Origin: Magnetovibrio blakemorei
GTDB lineage: Bacteria; Pseudomonadota; Alphaproteobacteria; Rhodospirillales; Magnetovibrionaceae
NCBI RefSeq assembly: GCF_001746755.1
Contig: NZ_MCGG01000021.1
Coordinates: 1-64,000 of the forward strand
DNA length: 64,000 bases
Direction of reading: 5' to 3'
Below are positions 1 through 9,614 of this stretch, one piece after another (within the stretch, counting starts at the first letter, position 1; each line of letters starts with the position of its first letter). A model generated the notes under the pieces. It did no database searches. It worked only from the letters and a program-made list of their open reading frames with translations, and was not told the origin of the DNA. The position numbers were made by a program, and so were the translations under genes.

Positions 1-1144
1 TCAGCAACGATTGACACGTCGAGGGTGAGGTTCGAATTGAGAGCCGTTGAATCGATTGTCGCAATATACGTCAACTCATCCGCCGTGACGTTGTTCACGG
101 TCGTCCCGTTTTCTTGAAAATAGAAAAGCCCACCGCCATAACCCGTGTTAGCCCCGTTGGCGCTGTAAGCGATCAAGGCGTCATCACCCGCACCCGAGGT
201 CACACCGGCCGTATTCATCAGGTTGGCAAGAAGCGTCACAACCCCGCTTTGCGACATCTGGCTCGCAAAATCGTTTGTGCCATCAGCCACGTACATGGCC
301 TCGTGGGTGCCGGTGAAGTTCGCCGCCCCTGTTGCCCAGGTGAGGCTTCCATCCGCCGCGCCAACATCGTCCAGCGCCGTCGCCAGGCTGCCGGAAATGC
401 CGATCTTATCCGTTCCTAGCGTATAGCCATAAATGACATCGCGTCCGCTCAGCGAGCCCGTCACCGCCGCGCCGTCTGTGGTGGCTGAATATACAACAAG
501 TTCGGGACCCGCCGTATTTAAGGTAATGCTGTCCGCACCGGCACCGCCAACAATTATGTCGTTACCGCCGCCGCTATCGATGGTGTCGTCGCCCGCACCG
601 GCCAAAATGGTTTCGTTATTGGCAGAACCGGTGATGGTGTCATTGCCAGCAGTGCCACGCACGACCGAATTGTCAGCAACGATTGACACGTCGAGGGTGA
701 GGTTCGAATTGAGAGCCGTTGAATCGATTGTCGCAATATACGTCAACTCATCCGCCGTGACGTTGTTCACGGTCGTCCCGTTTTCTTGAAAATAGAAAAG
801 CCCACCGCCATAACCCGTGTTAGCCCCGTTGGCGCTGTAAGCGATCAAGGCGTCATCACCCGCACCCGAGGTCACGCCAGCCGTATTCATCAGGTTGGCA
901 AGAAGCGTTACAACCCCGCTTTGCGACATCTGGCTCGCAAAATCGTTTGTGCCATCAGCCACGTACATGGCCTCGTGGGTGCCGGTGAAGTTCGCCGCCC
1001 CCGTTGCCCAGGTGAGGCTTCCATCCGCCGCGCCAACATCGTCCAGCGCCGTCGCCAGGCTGCCGGAAATACCGATCTTATCCGTTCCTAGCGTATAGCC
1101 ATAAATGACATCGCGTCCGGCAAGCGAGTTTGTCACCGTCGCGC
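1..1144 (-). repeat. Tandem 672-bp (224-aa) RTX module
   Basis: Positions 1-472 repeat at 673-1144 with an exact offset of 672 bases, so the frame is kept. Only a handful of substitutions separate the copies across the part encoding GRDVIYGYTLGTDKIGISGS through the next DELTYIATIDSTALNS segment. The RTX part of the module (about 473-672 against 1145-1330) is more divergent. The array probably continues beyond the left edge. This is an in-gene amplification, not a mobile element. Confidence 0.9.
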
Positions 1145-4100
1145 CGTCCGTGGCGGCTGAATAAACAACCGTTTCTGAACCCGTCCCACTTAAGGTAATG
1201 CTGTCCGCGCCGGCGCCGCCAATGATGGTGTCGTTGCCGCCGCCGCTCGCGAGGGTGTCGTTGCCCGTATCGCCAAAAATGATTTCGTCATTGGCCGAGC
1301 CAGTGATGGTGTAAGAAGAATTGATCGTCAGATTGACCGTTTGAACCGAAGTGGTCGTTGTCCCATCTGTGACCGTAAAGGTGAAGCTGTCGTTCGTTGC
1401 TGCATCGTTATTGTGAATATAGCTGACATTTCCCGCATCCACGTCGGCCTGGGTAAAGGTTCCAGATACGCCAAGGCTGGCCCCGTTAAGTTTAACGGTT
1501 CCGCTGGCTGGAACCGCGGTTAAGGTATAGGTGAGAGACGAGTTAGTGGTATCAATATCCGTTGCATTGAGGTGCGTATTGGCGAAAATAATCGTCCCGC
1601 CTTTAAACACACTCTCGCTGAATGTTCCACCCGCTACGGGTGTGTCATCCACGGCGGCGACGTTAACGGTCACGGTTGAGGTGGCGGTGCCGCCGTTGCT
1701 ATCGCTGCCCGTGACCGTAAAGCTGTCCGCACCATTGAAGTTGGCTGTGGGTGTATAGGCAAAGGTGCCATCCGTATTCACGGTTACGCTCCCATTGGTT
1801 GGGCCGGTCCCTTGCGCGTACGTGATGGTGTCACCATCCGCATCGGTACCGGTCACCGCACCATTGACCACCTGATCTTCTGTGCCCGCTACGGTCACAT
1901 CGCTAAGAACCGGGGCATCATTCACGGCAGCGACGTTAACGGTCACGGTTGAGGTCCCATTGGTTGGGCCGGTCCCTTGCGCGTACGTGATGGTGTCACC
2001 ATCCGCATCGGTACCGGTCACCGCACCATTGACCACCTGATCTTCTGTGCCCGCTACGGTCACATCGCTAAGAACCGGGGCATCATTCACGGCGGCGACG
2101 TTAACGGTCACGGTTGAAGTCGTCGTATCCGTTCCGTCACTGGCGCTGACAACAAAGCTATCGGTTCCGTTGAAATCAGCCGTGGGGGTATAGGTGAAGG
2201 TGCCATCCGCATTCACCGTCACGGTGCCGTTGGCAGGGTCGGTTTCTACCCCGTATGTGATGGGGTCGTTATTGGCATCAAACGCGACAATAGTGCCGTT
2301 GAAACTTGTATTTTCATTTAAGGCGATGTTGGCATCGGACAAGACTTCCGTGGGCTCAGACGCATTGCCCGGCGTTCCATCCCCCAGCAGACCCGCATCA
2401 GCATTATCGCTGAAATCATCGGCCACACCCGTTGCCACCGTGTCCAGCGGCCAATAGCCGATTAAGTTGTTCTCCGCATCCGGGGACGCTAGGGGGCTGG
2501 AATAATTGTTGGAAATTTCCGTGGCCGTACGTTCAACATTCCAAATGCGCAATTCGGTCATCATGCCGCCAAATGATTCCGTAGGCGTCCCCGTTTCAAG
2601 TAAGGTCCCAAAGGTTGTGCGAACAGCGGCGCTGGTATCATTTGGAACGGAGAAGTCCCCGTTGACCGTACTGTCGAGCACCCCGTTGATAAAAAACTGC
2701 ACCTGGGTGTTCGAAAAGACCACCGCTACATGCTGCCACGTACCCGCCGTTAGGGTTCCCGTGCTGACCGCAGTGCCGCCAGTATTGTTGCCGTGCCATG
2801 TAAGGGCACCATCGGTGGTACTGCCCGCAGACCCGCCCCCCGGACCGCCCAGACCCAACACGCCCATGGTATCGTTACCGTCCTTTTGCTTGGCCAACAC
2901 GATATTGGAACTGCTGAAATCAGGCACATAAAGCCAAACCTCCACAGTCCCGGCGCTGAGGTTGTTATAATTAACATCCGAAATTTCGACATAGTCGTCT
3001 ACGCCGTCAAATTGCAGGCCTGAACGGTCCCCTTCGACTCCAATAATGGTGGGCGGGGTATTGACCGTACTCACGGGCGTTTGGATTGGGGTATCATCGG
3101 TGTCATCCCCCGGCAGGAACGTGTCGTCTCCTGCTGTGCCAGGGATGAAATTGAAGCCATCATTTGTACCGACGCCATCCTGTGCGCCAAGAAGCAGATC
3201 CTCTATTGGCTGGTCTTCCCAAAGGAACTGATCCAACTCATCAAACTCGTTTTGGGTGACTGTCGTGTCCCCAACGGGCGTCGTATCGCCGACGGGCGCA
3301 TCGCCCTCCGTCGCCGTGTCGGCAGTATCTGAGGTGTTCGCTGTACCTGCGGTGCCGGACGTGCTGGTCGTACTTGTTTGACTTTGCTCAGCTGCATTAT
3401 CTTGTGCTGCGGCGGTTTCGGCAGAAACCTGAACATCAACGGCTGTCGAGGCCAAGGAACTGAACGCGGCTGCTTGATCAGCTTGGGTGGCGGCTTGGGC
3501 GGCGGCGGCGGCGGCGGCGGCGGCGGCAGCTTCGGCTTGGGCAGCGACTTCAGCGGCGGCGGCGGCCTTGGCCTGGGCTTCGGCGGCGGCAGCGGCGGCG
3601 GCCTCAGCCTTGGCGATGGCTTCGGGATCACCCGATTCTTTTGCAGCCTCCAGCTCGGCAACCGCGTCTTCTGCCGCTTGATCGGCTTCGGCTTTCTGCG
3701 TGTCGGCATCGGCCTTCGCGGCGTCAGCGTCGGCTTTTGCCGTTGCCGCCGCATCTTTGGCATCGGCAGCAGCGGTTTGGGCGGCAGCGGCCTTTTGCTC
3801 GGCCTGTTTTGCAACGGTTTTCACCAATTTGGTCAAACTGCCGCCAAAGCTTTGTTGAATTTGGGATTGCGACAAAATCTGGATCGGGCTCGGATTTGCG
3901 CTGGCGCTGAACACCGTGGTCGAGGCCCCGGATTGGTTCAACACCAACGAGCCCGCCGCATTGGAAATGACGATTTCACCGACATTGCCGTCCACATCGC
4001 GCACCAGGGTGATTTTATTTTCCGCCCCTTCGGCCGCCGCGTTGCCCAAAACGGTGGAGCCGCGAATGCCGATGGTCGCGGTGGGGGTGTTGACGACCAT

Positions 4101-4805
4101 GCCGTCTGGCGAGGTTTTTGCGACTTTACCACTGACGAAGGAAAAAACGCCCTGCACCACCATGGTGTTAAACGAACCAGTCTCGGTGCCCGGATCATAG
4201 ACCATCTCATCCATGACCATGCGCCCGTTGACATCCAGCGAAAACACCGTGTCATCGACGAAAATGACGTTCACCGAACCATCTGAGCCGGTTTCAATGA
4301 CGTCGCCTTGGAAAATCGCATCGCCCGTTTCCAGCATCACTTGGGTGCCGTCGGGATGCAGCACGGAAACCGCGCCTTGGGACTCGCTTACCGAACCGAT
4401 GGGTTCGCCCAATCCCAACGAAGCCCCCGGGTTGCCCCCCAAGGGAAACGCCTGGGCCACTTGGCCGGGGTTCATGGGGCCTGCCAGGGCCCGTACAATG
4501 TGATGGGGCAAAACCGCGCCGTCCGCCGAAACCAAATCCGGCGGAGACAAACGCAAAAAATAATCGGGAATAACGACGCTGCCGTCGGAACCGGCATCGA
4601 GCAAGAGATCGAACCCTGTGCGGGCAAAGTCGGCGCTTAAAAACGCGCCCTTTGGCAGATCAACACGATCCTCACCCGCAACAACACGGATGGTGGTCGA
4701 AACCTGCCCGGTCAGCTCTTCTTGCCCGGCATAAAATGAAAAGGAACCTTCCACGGCACCATCCCTCTGGTTCTGCATTCTGCGTACCAGTTGATAATCT
4801 AGCAT
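1..4805 (-). CDS. Giant FecR/LamG/VCBS/RTX surface protein, C-terminus beyond the window
   Basis: Continuous minus-strand reading frame of at least 1601 codons that runs off the left edge. From the N-terminus: a FecR-like domain at about residues 130-260 (includes VVNTPTATIGIRGSTVLG); an Ala/Glu/Gln-rich coiled coil at about 320-470 with a run of about ten alanines; an acidic Thr-rich linker; a LamG/ConA-like domain at about 595-785 (GLQFDGVDDYVEI, WQHVAVVFS, ending GYWPLDT); VCBS/cadherin-like repeats at about 790-1160 (DGTFTYTPTADFNG, AVNDAPVLSDVTV); then RTX nonapeptides such as GGGNDTIIGGAGADS. No signal peptide is visible, which fits a type I secretion substrate whose signal lies at the missing C-terminus. 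Likely a secreted adhesin or matrix protein (inference). The ATG at 4805 follows AGGGG; an ATG at 4778 is possible. Confidence 0.85.
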   Translation of the reverse strand, partial: MLDYQLVRRMQNQRDGAVEGSFSFYAGQEELTGQVSTTIRVVAGEDRVDLPKGAFLSADFARTGFDLLLDAGSDGSVVIPDYFLRLSPPDLVSADGAVLPHHIVRALAGPMNPGQVAQAFPLGGNPGASLGLGEPIGSVSESQGAVSVLHPDGTQVMLETGDAIFQGDVIETGSDGSVNVIFVDDTVFSLDVNGRMVMDEMVYDPGTETGSFNTMVVQGVFSFVSGKVAKTSPDGMVVNTPTATIGIRGSTVLGNAAAEGAENKITLVRDVDGNVGEIVISNAAGSLVLNQSGASTTVFSASANPSPIQILSQSQIQQSFGGSLTKLVKTVAKQAEQKAAAAQTAAADAKDAAATAKADADAAKADADTQKAEADQAAEDAVAELEAAKESGDPEAIAKAEAAAAAAAEAQAKAAAAAEVAAQAEAAAAAAAAAAAQAATQADQAAAFSSLASTAVDVQVSAETAAAQDNAAEQSQTSTTSTSGTAGTANTSDTADTATEGDAPVGDTTPVGDTTVTQNEFDELDQFLWEDQPIEDLLLGAQDGVGTNDGFNFIPGTAGDDTFLPGDDTDDTPIQTPVSTVNTPPTIIGVEGDRSGLQFDGVDDYVEISDVNYNNLSAGTVEVWLYVPDFSSSNIVLAKQKDGNDTMGVLGLGGPGGGSAGSTTDGALTWHGNNTGGTAVSTGTLTAGTWQHVAVVFSNTQVQFFINGVLDSTVNGDFSVPNDTSAAVRTTFGTLLETGTPTESFGGMMTELRIWNVERTATEISNNYSSPLASPDAENNLIGYWPLDTVATGVADDFSDNADAGLLGDGTPGNASEPTEVLSDANIALNENTSFNGTIVAFDANNDPITYGVETDPANGTVTVNADGTFTYTPTADFNGTDSFVVSASDGTDTTTSTVTVNVAAVNDAPVLSDVTVAGTEDQVVNGAVTGTDADGDTITYAQGTGPTNGTSTVTVNVAAVNDAPVLSDVTVAGTEDQVVNGAVTGTDADGDTITYAQGTGPTNGSVTVNTDGTFAYTPTANFNGADSFTVTGSDSNGGTATSTVTVNVAAVDDTPVAGGTFSESVFKGGTIIFANTHLNATDIDTTNSSLTYTLTAVPASGTVKLNGASLGVSGTFTQADVDAGNVSYIHNNDAATNDSFTFTVTDGTTTTSVQTVNLTINSSYTITGSANDEIIFGDTGNDTLASGGGNDTIIGGAGADSITLSGTGSETVVYSAATDGATVTNSLAGRDVIYGYTLGTDKIGISGSLATALDDVGAADGSLTWATGAANFTGTHEAMYVADGTNDFASQMSQSGVVTLLANLMNTAGVTSGAGDDALIAYSANGANTGYGGGLFYFQENGTTVNNVTADELTYIATIDSTALNSNLTLDVSIVADNSVVRGTAGNDTITGSANNETILAGAGDDTIDSGGGNDIIVGGAGADSITLNTAGPELVVYSATTDGAAVTGSLSGRDVIYGYTLGTDKIGISGSLATALDDVGAADGSLTWATGAANFTGTHEAMYVADGTNDFASQMSQSGVVTLLANLMNTAGVTSGAGDDALIAYSANGANTGYGGGLFYFQENGTTVNNVTADELTYIATIDSTALNSNLTLDVSIVA
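1791..2120 (-). repeat. 165-bp in-frame tandem duplication inside the VCBS repeats
   Basis: 1791-1955 and 1956-2120 are almost identical (two differences seen). The unit is 55 codons and contains AVNDAPVLSDVTVAGTEDQ. One copy runs straight into the next at TNGTSTVTV and so lacks the strand-forming segment (SVTVNTDGTFAYTPT and following) that the complete repeat keeps. This looks like a recent unequal exchange that left one domain truncated. Confidence 0.85.
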
Positions 4806-4894
4806 TTCCCCTGATCAATTCTAAAACACAAAGTAAAGCAGGCAAAATTAAGATCAATGCGTTACTGCAAAATACGAAAAAGGGCTTAGGGCCT

Positions 4895-7800
4895 TCAGGC
4901 CGTCAGCGTTCGCACGGATGCAATCGCACGCTCAAGCTGGGCTTCGAACGCCGATAAGGGCGGCTCAAGGTTTTGCTCACCCGACTCGATCGCATCGCTG
5001 AGCCCTGCGGCGGCGGCATAAAGGTCAACCGCCGAAAGGTTCCCCGACACCCCCTTCACGGAATGGGCCAGGCGGTGAGCCGTTTTACGATCATCTTGGG
5101 CCAAAGCGGTGCGCACCAATTGGGCGTCGTTCGCGTGTCCATCCACCAGCTTGAGGAGGAATTTGAGATAAAGATCTGGCCGACCCAGCATGCGATCCAA
5201 GCCGTCTGACAAATCAAATCCGTCAAGGGTATCGGGCAGAACCATGCCTTCGACATTGATATCCAGGACCGCCGTTCTTTTCGGTTCGACGGGTGGCGCT
5301 TTCAAACGTCTCGGCGCAATCCACTTCAACAACATGGCATACAGCGCTTCAACGTCTACGGGTTTGGTGATGTAATCGTTCATTCCCGCATCCAGGCACT
5401 TTTGGCGCTCTTCGCGCAGGGCATTGGCGGTCATGGCCAGGATCGGCAAGTCGTTTGGCGCAAAGGTTTCACGGATTAATTTTGTCGCCTCATAGCCGTC
5501 CATCTCCGGCATATGCAAATCCATCAAAACCGCATCAAACTGGGCTTTTTCCAGGCATATTCGACGGTAAGCGTCCCCCCCATCGTTGGCGATTTCAACG
5601 CTTGCGCCCGCATCTTTGAGAATTTCTTCGGCGACTTGTTGATTGATCAGATTGTCTTCCACCACCAAAATGTGCGCCCCAAAAAGGACTTTCGGCGCGA
5701 CCAGACGCGGGTGGGAAACGGATGCAGAACCTGCCAAGGTCTCATGCGGTCGCAACACGTTCATAAGGGTGTCGAACAGAAGAGACGGCGTTACGGGTTT
5801 GAGCAAAAAACCGTCTAATTCGGCATTTTCCGACTGCTGCATAACCATATCGCGTCCATATGCGGTGACCATGATGATCATCGGCGCCGTGGGCAAAGAG
5901 GTATCGGCACGAACGGCTTTTGTGGCCTGCAACCCGTCCATGCCATCCATAAGCCAATCCATCAAAATCACTTTATAAAACGGCTCACCCGATGCGGCGA
6001 CGCGGTGCAATTCTGCGAGCGCGGCCTCACCAGAGGCGACCGCCGTAGCCTTAAAGCCAAAGGTTTCCATGATTTCGCACAATATTTCCCGGGCGCTGGG
6101 ATTGTCATCCACAACCAGAACCGGGGTGTTTTTCAAAACCTCTGGAACACTTGGACGCGCTATATCCTCAGCTTGAACCCCAAACTTGGCCGTAAACGAG
6201 AATGTACTGCCCTGGCCTTTTTCACTCTCAACACCCATTTTACCGCCCATCATCTCGACCAGGCGCGACGAGATGCTCAGCCCCAGACCTGTGCCGCCAA
6301 ACCGCCGTGTGGTGGAGGTATCGCCCTGGCTAAACGCCGCAAATAACTTCATGGTGTCTTGCTTGCTCAGCCCGATACCGCTATCTCGAACCAAGAATCT
6401 CAGGACGACGTCTCCGTTTGGAGCGACATTTTCCAACTGCACCCGGACCACCACTTCACCACTATCGGTGAATTTAACCGCATTGCCCGCCAGATTGATC
6501 AACACTTGCTCAAGGCGCAGTGAATCGCCCAACAGGGCACACGGGACTGCGGCATCGGTGGCGAACAAGATTTCAAGCTTCTTTTCACCAACAGAGCCCC
6601 CCACCACATTGGCAACATTTTTCAAAACATCGGCCAAAGAAAACGCCACCGTTTCCATGTCCAACTTGCCGGCTTCGATTTTTGTGAAATCGAGGATATC
6701 GTTGATGATGCGCAGCAACGAACGCGCTGACGATGTGATTTTGTTCACATAATCGCTTTGCTGACGGTTGAGATTGGTCTTTTGTGCCAAAAAGCTCATG
6801 CCCAAAATGGCATTCATGGGGGTGCGGATTTCGTGCGACATATTGGCCAAAAACTCACTCTTGGCTTGATTGGCGCGATCCGCTTCGACTTTGGTTTCTT
6901 CCAGCGCCGTAAGAATGGCTTGACGTTCAGTGATGTCCAACACCACCCCGACCATGCGCACAGCTTTGCCATCTTCGTTCCGGTACACACGGCCACGTTC
7001 ATGGACAAATCGTTCCTCGCCATCAAGCAAGACAATACGATGATCGACATCATAGAGGACGTCGAAATCCAAGGCCTTTTGCACCCCGGTTTGGACTTTT
7101 TCACGATCTTCGGGGTGAACAAACTTGATAAAGTTTTCATATGAAGCTTCGAACTGATCCGGGGAAACGCCAAAAATTTCATAGATCTGTGGTGACCAGA
7201 TGAGACCGCCCGTTTCGACATCCCAATCCCACGTGCCGACGTTGGCAATGGATTGAGACAACAACAAGCGTTCTTCACTTTCACGCACGGTGCGTTCAGC
7301 GGCCAAGCGTTCCGACACATCACGCACGGTTGCCGTGGCGAAAACGCCCTGTCCTTGCTTGAGGCTAGACAGGCTGATTTCCAACGGAACAAGTCGCCCG
7401 TCTTTGGTCAGGCCCATCAACGCCGCTCCACCATCCATTTTACGGGCACTGGGGGCTGAGAAGTAGCTCTGGCGTGCCGAAACATGTCCCAAACGCTGTG
7501 TTTGTGGGATCAGGTCTTCCACGCACATGGTCTTCAGGTGTGCGATTGAATATCCAAACAAGTTTTCAGCCTGTTGGTTGGCCCGCACGATCAAGCCATC
7601 TTCGTTAATGGTGAGCATCGCGTCTGGGGCCGTTTGCAACAGCGCTTCCAGTTCTTCTTGAGCCCGTTCCGCGACTTCGTTTGCACGCAACGACAGCCAC
7701 AAAAAACGTACCATTATGGCGGCGGAAAGCAGCACCAGCGGAACGATAAAAAGCCCCCACGACAAAAACGCCACGGTGCTGGTGAGCCACTGATCCGTTT

Positions 7801-8332
7801 CAAGTTCTCTTTGTTCGCTGCGCACCAAAGCGGCGCGCGACAACTCTGCCAGCGCTTTCACTGCCGGAGTGTCGTCAACCCGCACCAACTTGTCCACGGA
7901 CGTGGGGCGCACGCCCTCGGAAAATGCGAGACGAGCACGCTCACTGTTTCGGACGTACTCGTCAACAACTTGCCGTAAATACAGCAGGGCTTGACGCTCT
8001 TCATCTGAGATATTGAGCGTTTGATACTTCTGAATGGCGGCCAGAATTTCGATCTTGTCCGCATTCAATCGATCGAGATATTGTGCGTCGGCACGCAAAA
8101 CATAATTTTTAAAATGATGGATAAACCCGCCGTACCCCAAATATTTATGGATGCGGTTCATTTGCTGGGACGTGGCGGTTGCGGTGCGGTTATAGTCCGA
8201 CCACACGTGTTTGGCTTCGACAACAAGATTTACCGCTCTGACCCCATACCAGATCAACGCGATGCTGAGTATCAATCCGGCAAGCAGCACGGTCGCCGCT
8301 TTGCCTCTAAAACCAAGTTTCTGCCACATCAT
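4895..8332 (-). CDS. Membrane hybrid sensor histidine kinase (PAS-PAS-HisKA-HATPase-REC-REC-Hpt)
   Basis: 1145-residue phosphorelay sensor. Two membrane helices (about 13-35 and 186-212) enclose a periplasmic sensor of about 150 residues. PAS domains follow at about 228-345 and 355-470. HisKA has its phospho-accepting His near 500 (NMSHEIRTPMNAILGM). HATPase has the N box (NLAGNAVKF) and G boxes (DSGIGL, GGTGLGL). Two receiver domains follow, with phospho-acceptor Asp near 792 and 938, then an Hpt domain with His near 1090 (RLAHSVKG). All four relay stations have intact key residues, so internal His-Asp-Asp-His relay is expected. The signal and output regulator are unknown; no response-regulator gene is adjacent. 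It is divergent from the flavoprotein at 8424. Confidence 0.95.
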   Translation of the reverse strand: MMWQKLGFRGKAATVLLAGLILSIALIWYGVRAVNLVVEAKHVWSDYNRTATATSQQMNRIHKYLGYGGFIHHFKNYVLRADAQYLDRLNADKIEILAAIQKYQTLNISDEERQALLYLRQVVDEYVRNSERARLAFSEGVRPTSVDKLVRVDDTPAVKALAELSRAALVRSEQRELETDQWLTSTVAFLSWGLFIVPLVLLSAAIMVRFLWLSLRANEVAERAQEELEALLQTAPDAMLTINEDGLIVRANQQAENLFGYSIAHLKTMCVEDLIPQTQRLGHVSARQSYFSAPSARKMDGGAALMGLTKDGRLVPLEISLSSLKQGQGVFATATVRDVSERLAAERTVRESEERLLLSQSIANVGTWDWDVETGGLIWSPQIYEIFGVSPDQFEASYENFIKFVHPEDREKVQTGVQKALDFDVLYDVDHRIVLLDGEERFVHERGRVYRNEDGKAVRMVGVVLDITERQAILTALEETKVEADRANQAKSEFLANMSHEIRTPMNAILGMSFLAQKTNLNRQQSDYVNKITSSARSLLRIINDILDFTKIEAGKLDMETVAFSLADVLKNVANVVGGSVGEKKLEILFATDAAVPCALLGDSLRLEQVLINLAGNAVKFTDSGEVVVRVQLENVAPNGDVVLRFLVRDSGIGLSKQDTMKLFAAFSQGDTSTTRRFGGTGLGLSISSRLVEMMGGKMGVESEKGQGSTFSFTAKFGVQAEDIARPSVPEVLKNTPVLVVDDNPSAREILCEIMETFGFKATAVASGEAALAELHRVAASGEPFYKVILMDWLMDGMDGLQATKAVRADTSLPTAPMIIMVTAYGRDMVMQQSENAELDGFLLKPVTPSLLFDTLMNVLRPHETLAGSASVSHPRLVAPKVLFGAHILVVEDNLINQQVAEEILKDAGASVEIANDGGDAYRRICLEKAQFDAVLMDLHMPEMDGYEATKLIRETFAPNDLPILAMTANALREERQKCLDAGMNDYITKPVDVEALYAMLLKWIAPRRLKAPPVEPKRTAVLDINVEGMVLPDTLDGFDLSDGLDRMLGRPDLYLKFLLKLVDGHANDAQLVRTALAQDDRKTAHRLAHSVKGVSGNLSAVDLYAAAAGLSDAIESGEQNLEPPLSAFEAQLERAIASVRTLTA

Positions 8333-8423
8333 AACCCAACATTAACACCTTCGTGCGACCCGTGTCATTGCTCCTGAGCACTTAGTCCCATTGCACTATT
8401 CCTGAACAAATTGACTTAAAACC

Positions 8424-9614
8424 ATGACGTTACAACCTCAAGTTTTCGACACCATTATCATCGGCGCAGGGGCCGCGGGCTTGATGTGTGCGGGCGTCGC
8501 CGCAATGCGGGGGCGGCGTGTTCTGGTTTTGGACCATGCGCAAAACGTCGGCGAAAAAATCCGCATATCCGGGGGTGGGCGGTGCAACTTCACCAACCTG
8601 TTCGCCAAGCCGGAAAACTTCGTGTCGCAAAACCCACGGTTTTGCATTTCGGCGCTGAACCGCTTCACCCAGCACGATTTTATCAAAATGGTTCAAGACG
8701 CTGGCATTGCCTATCATGAGCGCGAACACGGTCAGTTGTTTTGCGACAACAGTGCCACCGACATCATCGATATGCTGGTGAAACGATGCACGACCAGCGG
8801 CGCTCACCTGCAATTGCACACCGCCATCACCGGCGTCGAAAAGCTCGACTCTGGCTTTCGCGTTGAAACCGATCGAGGGATTTTTGCAGGCACCTCTTTG
8901 GTCATCGCCACGGGGGGCTATTCCATTCCGAAAATTGGCGCCACGGGTTTTGGTCACGCGCTGGCCAAACGCTTTGGTTTACGGGTGGTGCCGACCCGCG
9001 CCGGGCTGACGCCGTTGACGTTCGAAGGCGAATTGCTCAACCGCATCAAGGATCTGTCCGGCATCGCCGTAGAAGCGCGCATCCGCAGCAACAAAGCCGA
9101 TTTCACCGAAGCCTTGCTGTTCACCCACAGAGGCCTGAGCGGTCCCGCGATCTTGCAAATTTCATCCTATTGGAACGAAGGCGACACGCTGCGCATCGAC
9201 TTGGCGCCCGGCCAAGATGCCTTTGACGTGTTGATAACCGCCAAGCACGCCACCCCCAAACAAGACGTCGCGACCGCCGTTGCGACGCTGCTGCCCAAGC
9301 GTTTGGCGAAGCTTTTGGTGGACGAAGCGGGTGGTCCGGGGCGGCTTTGCGAAACCGGGGATAAAACGCTCAAGCGGGTGGCGGACATCATCAACGACTG
9401 GCGGGTGACGCCATCGGGATCGGAAGGCTACCGCACCGCCGAAGTCACCGTGGGGGGTGTCGACACTCGTGATTTATCGTCCAAAACCTTGGAAACCAAA
9501 ACCGTACCGGGGCTGTATTTCATCGGCGAAGTGGTGGATGTGACGGGTGAGTTGGGCGGGTTTAACTTTCAGTGGGCCTGGTCATCAGGCTTTGCCGCCG
9601 GGCAATACGTTTAG
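8424..9614 (+). CDS. BaiN/HI0933-family FAD-dependent oxidoreductase
   Basis: 396-residue flavoprotein of the HI0933/YhiN/BaiN group. The N-terminal dinucleotide-binding motif is GAGAAGLMCAG, followed by the family's GEKIRISGGGRCNFTN. A second FAD-contacting block lies at the C-terminus (GLYFIGEVVDVTGELGGFNF). Full length for the family. Cytoplasmic; the physiological substrate of most members is not known. The last four bases overlap the convergent arsJ-like gene. A distant paralogue lies at 16551. Confidence 0.92.
   Translation: MTLQPQVFDTIIIGAGAAGLMCAGVAAMRGRRVLVLDHAQNVGEKIRISGGGRCNFTNLFAKPENFVSQNPRFCISALNRFTQHDFIKMVQDAGIAYHEREHGQLFCDNSATDIIDMLVKRCTTSGAHLQLHTAITGVEKLDSGFRVETDRGIFAGTSLVIATGGYSIPKIGATGFGHALAKRFGLRVVPTRAGLTPLTFEGELLNRIKDLSGIAVEARIRSNKADFTEALLFTHRGLSGPAILQISSYWNEGDTLRIDLAPGQDAFDVLITAKHATPKQDVATAVATLLPKRLAKLLVDEAGGPGRLCETGDKTLKRVADIINDWRVTPSGSEGYRTAEVTVGGVDTRDLSSKTLETKTVPGLYFIGEVVDVTGELGGFNFQWAWSSGFAAGQYV

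Noticed and set aside
1-1144. CRISPR or transposon origin for the 672-bp repeats
   Set aside because: The repeats are in frame, coding and contain RTX nonapeptides; there are no spacers, transposase or terminal inverted repeats.
3203-3814. Pro/Arg-rich 203-residue minus-strand frame
   Set aside because: It is a shifted reading of the GC-rich repeat coding for the Ala-rich coiled coil; the true frame is the long surface protein.
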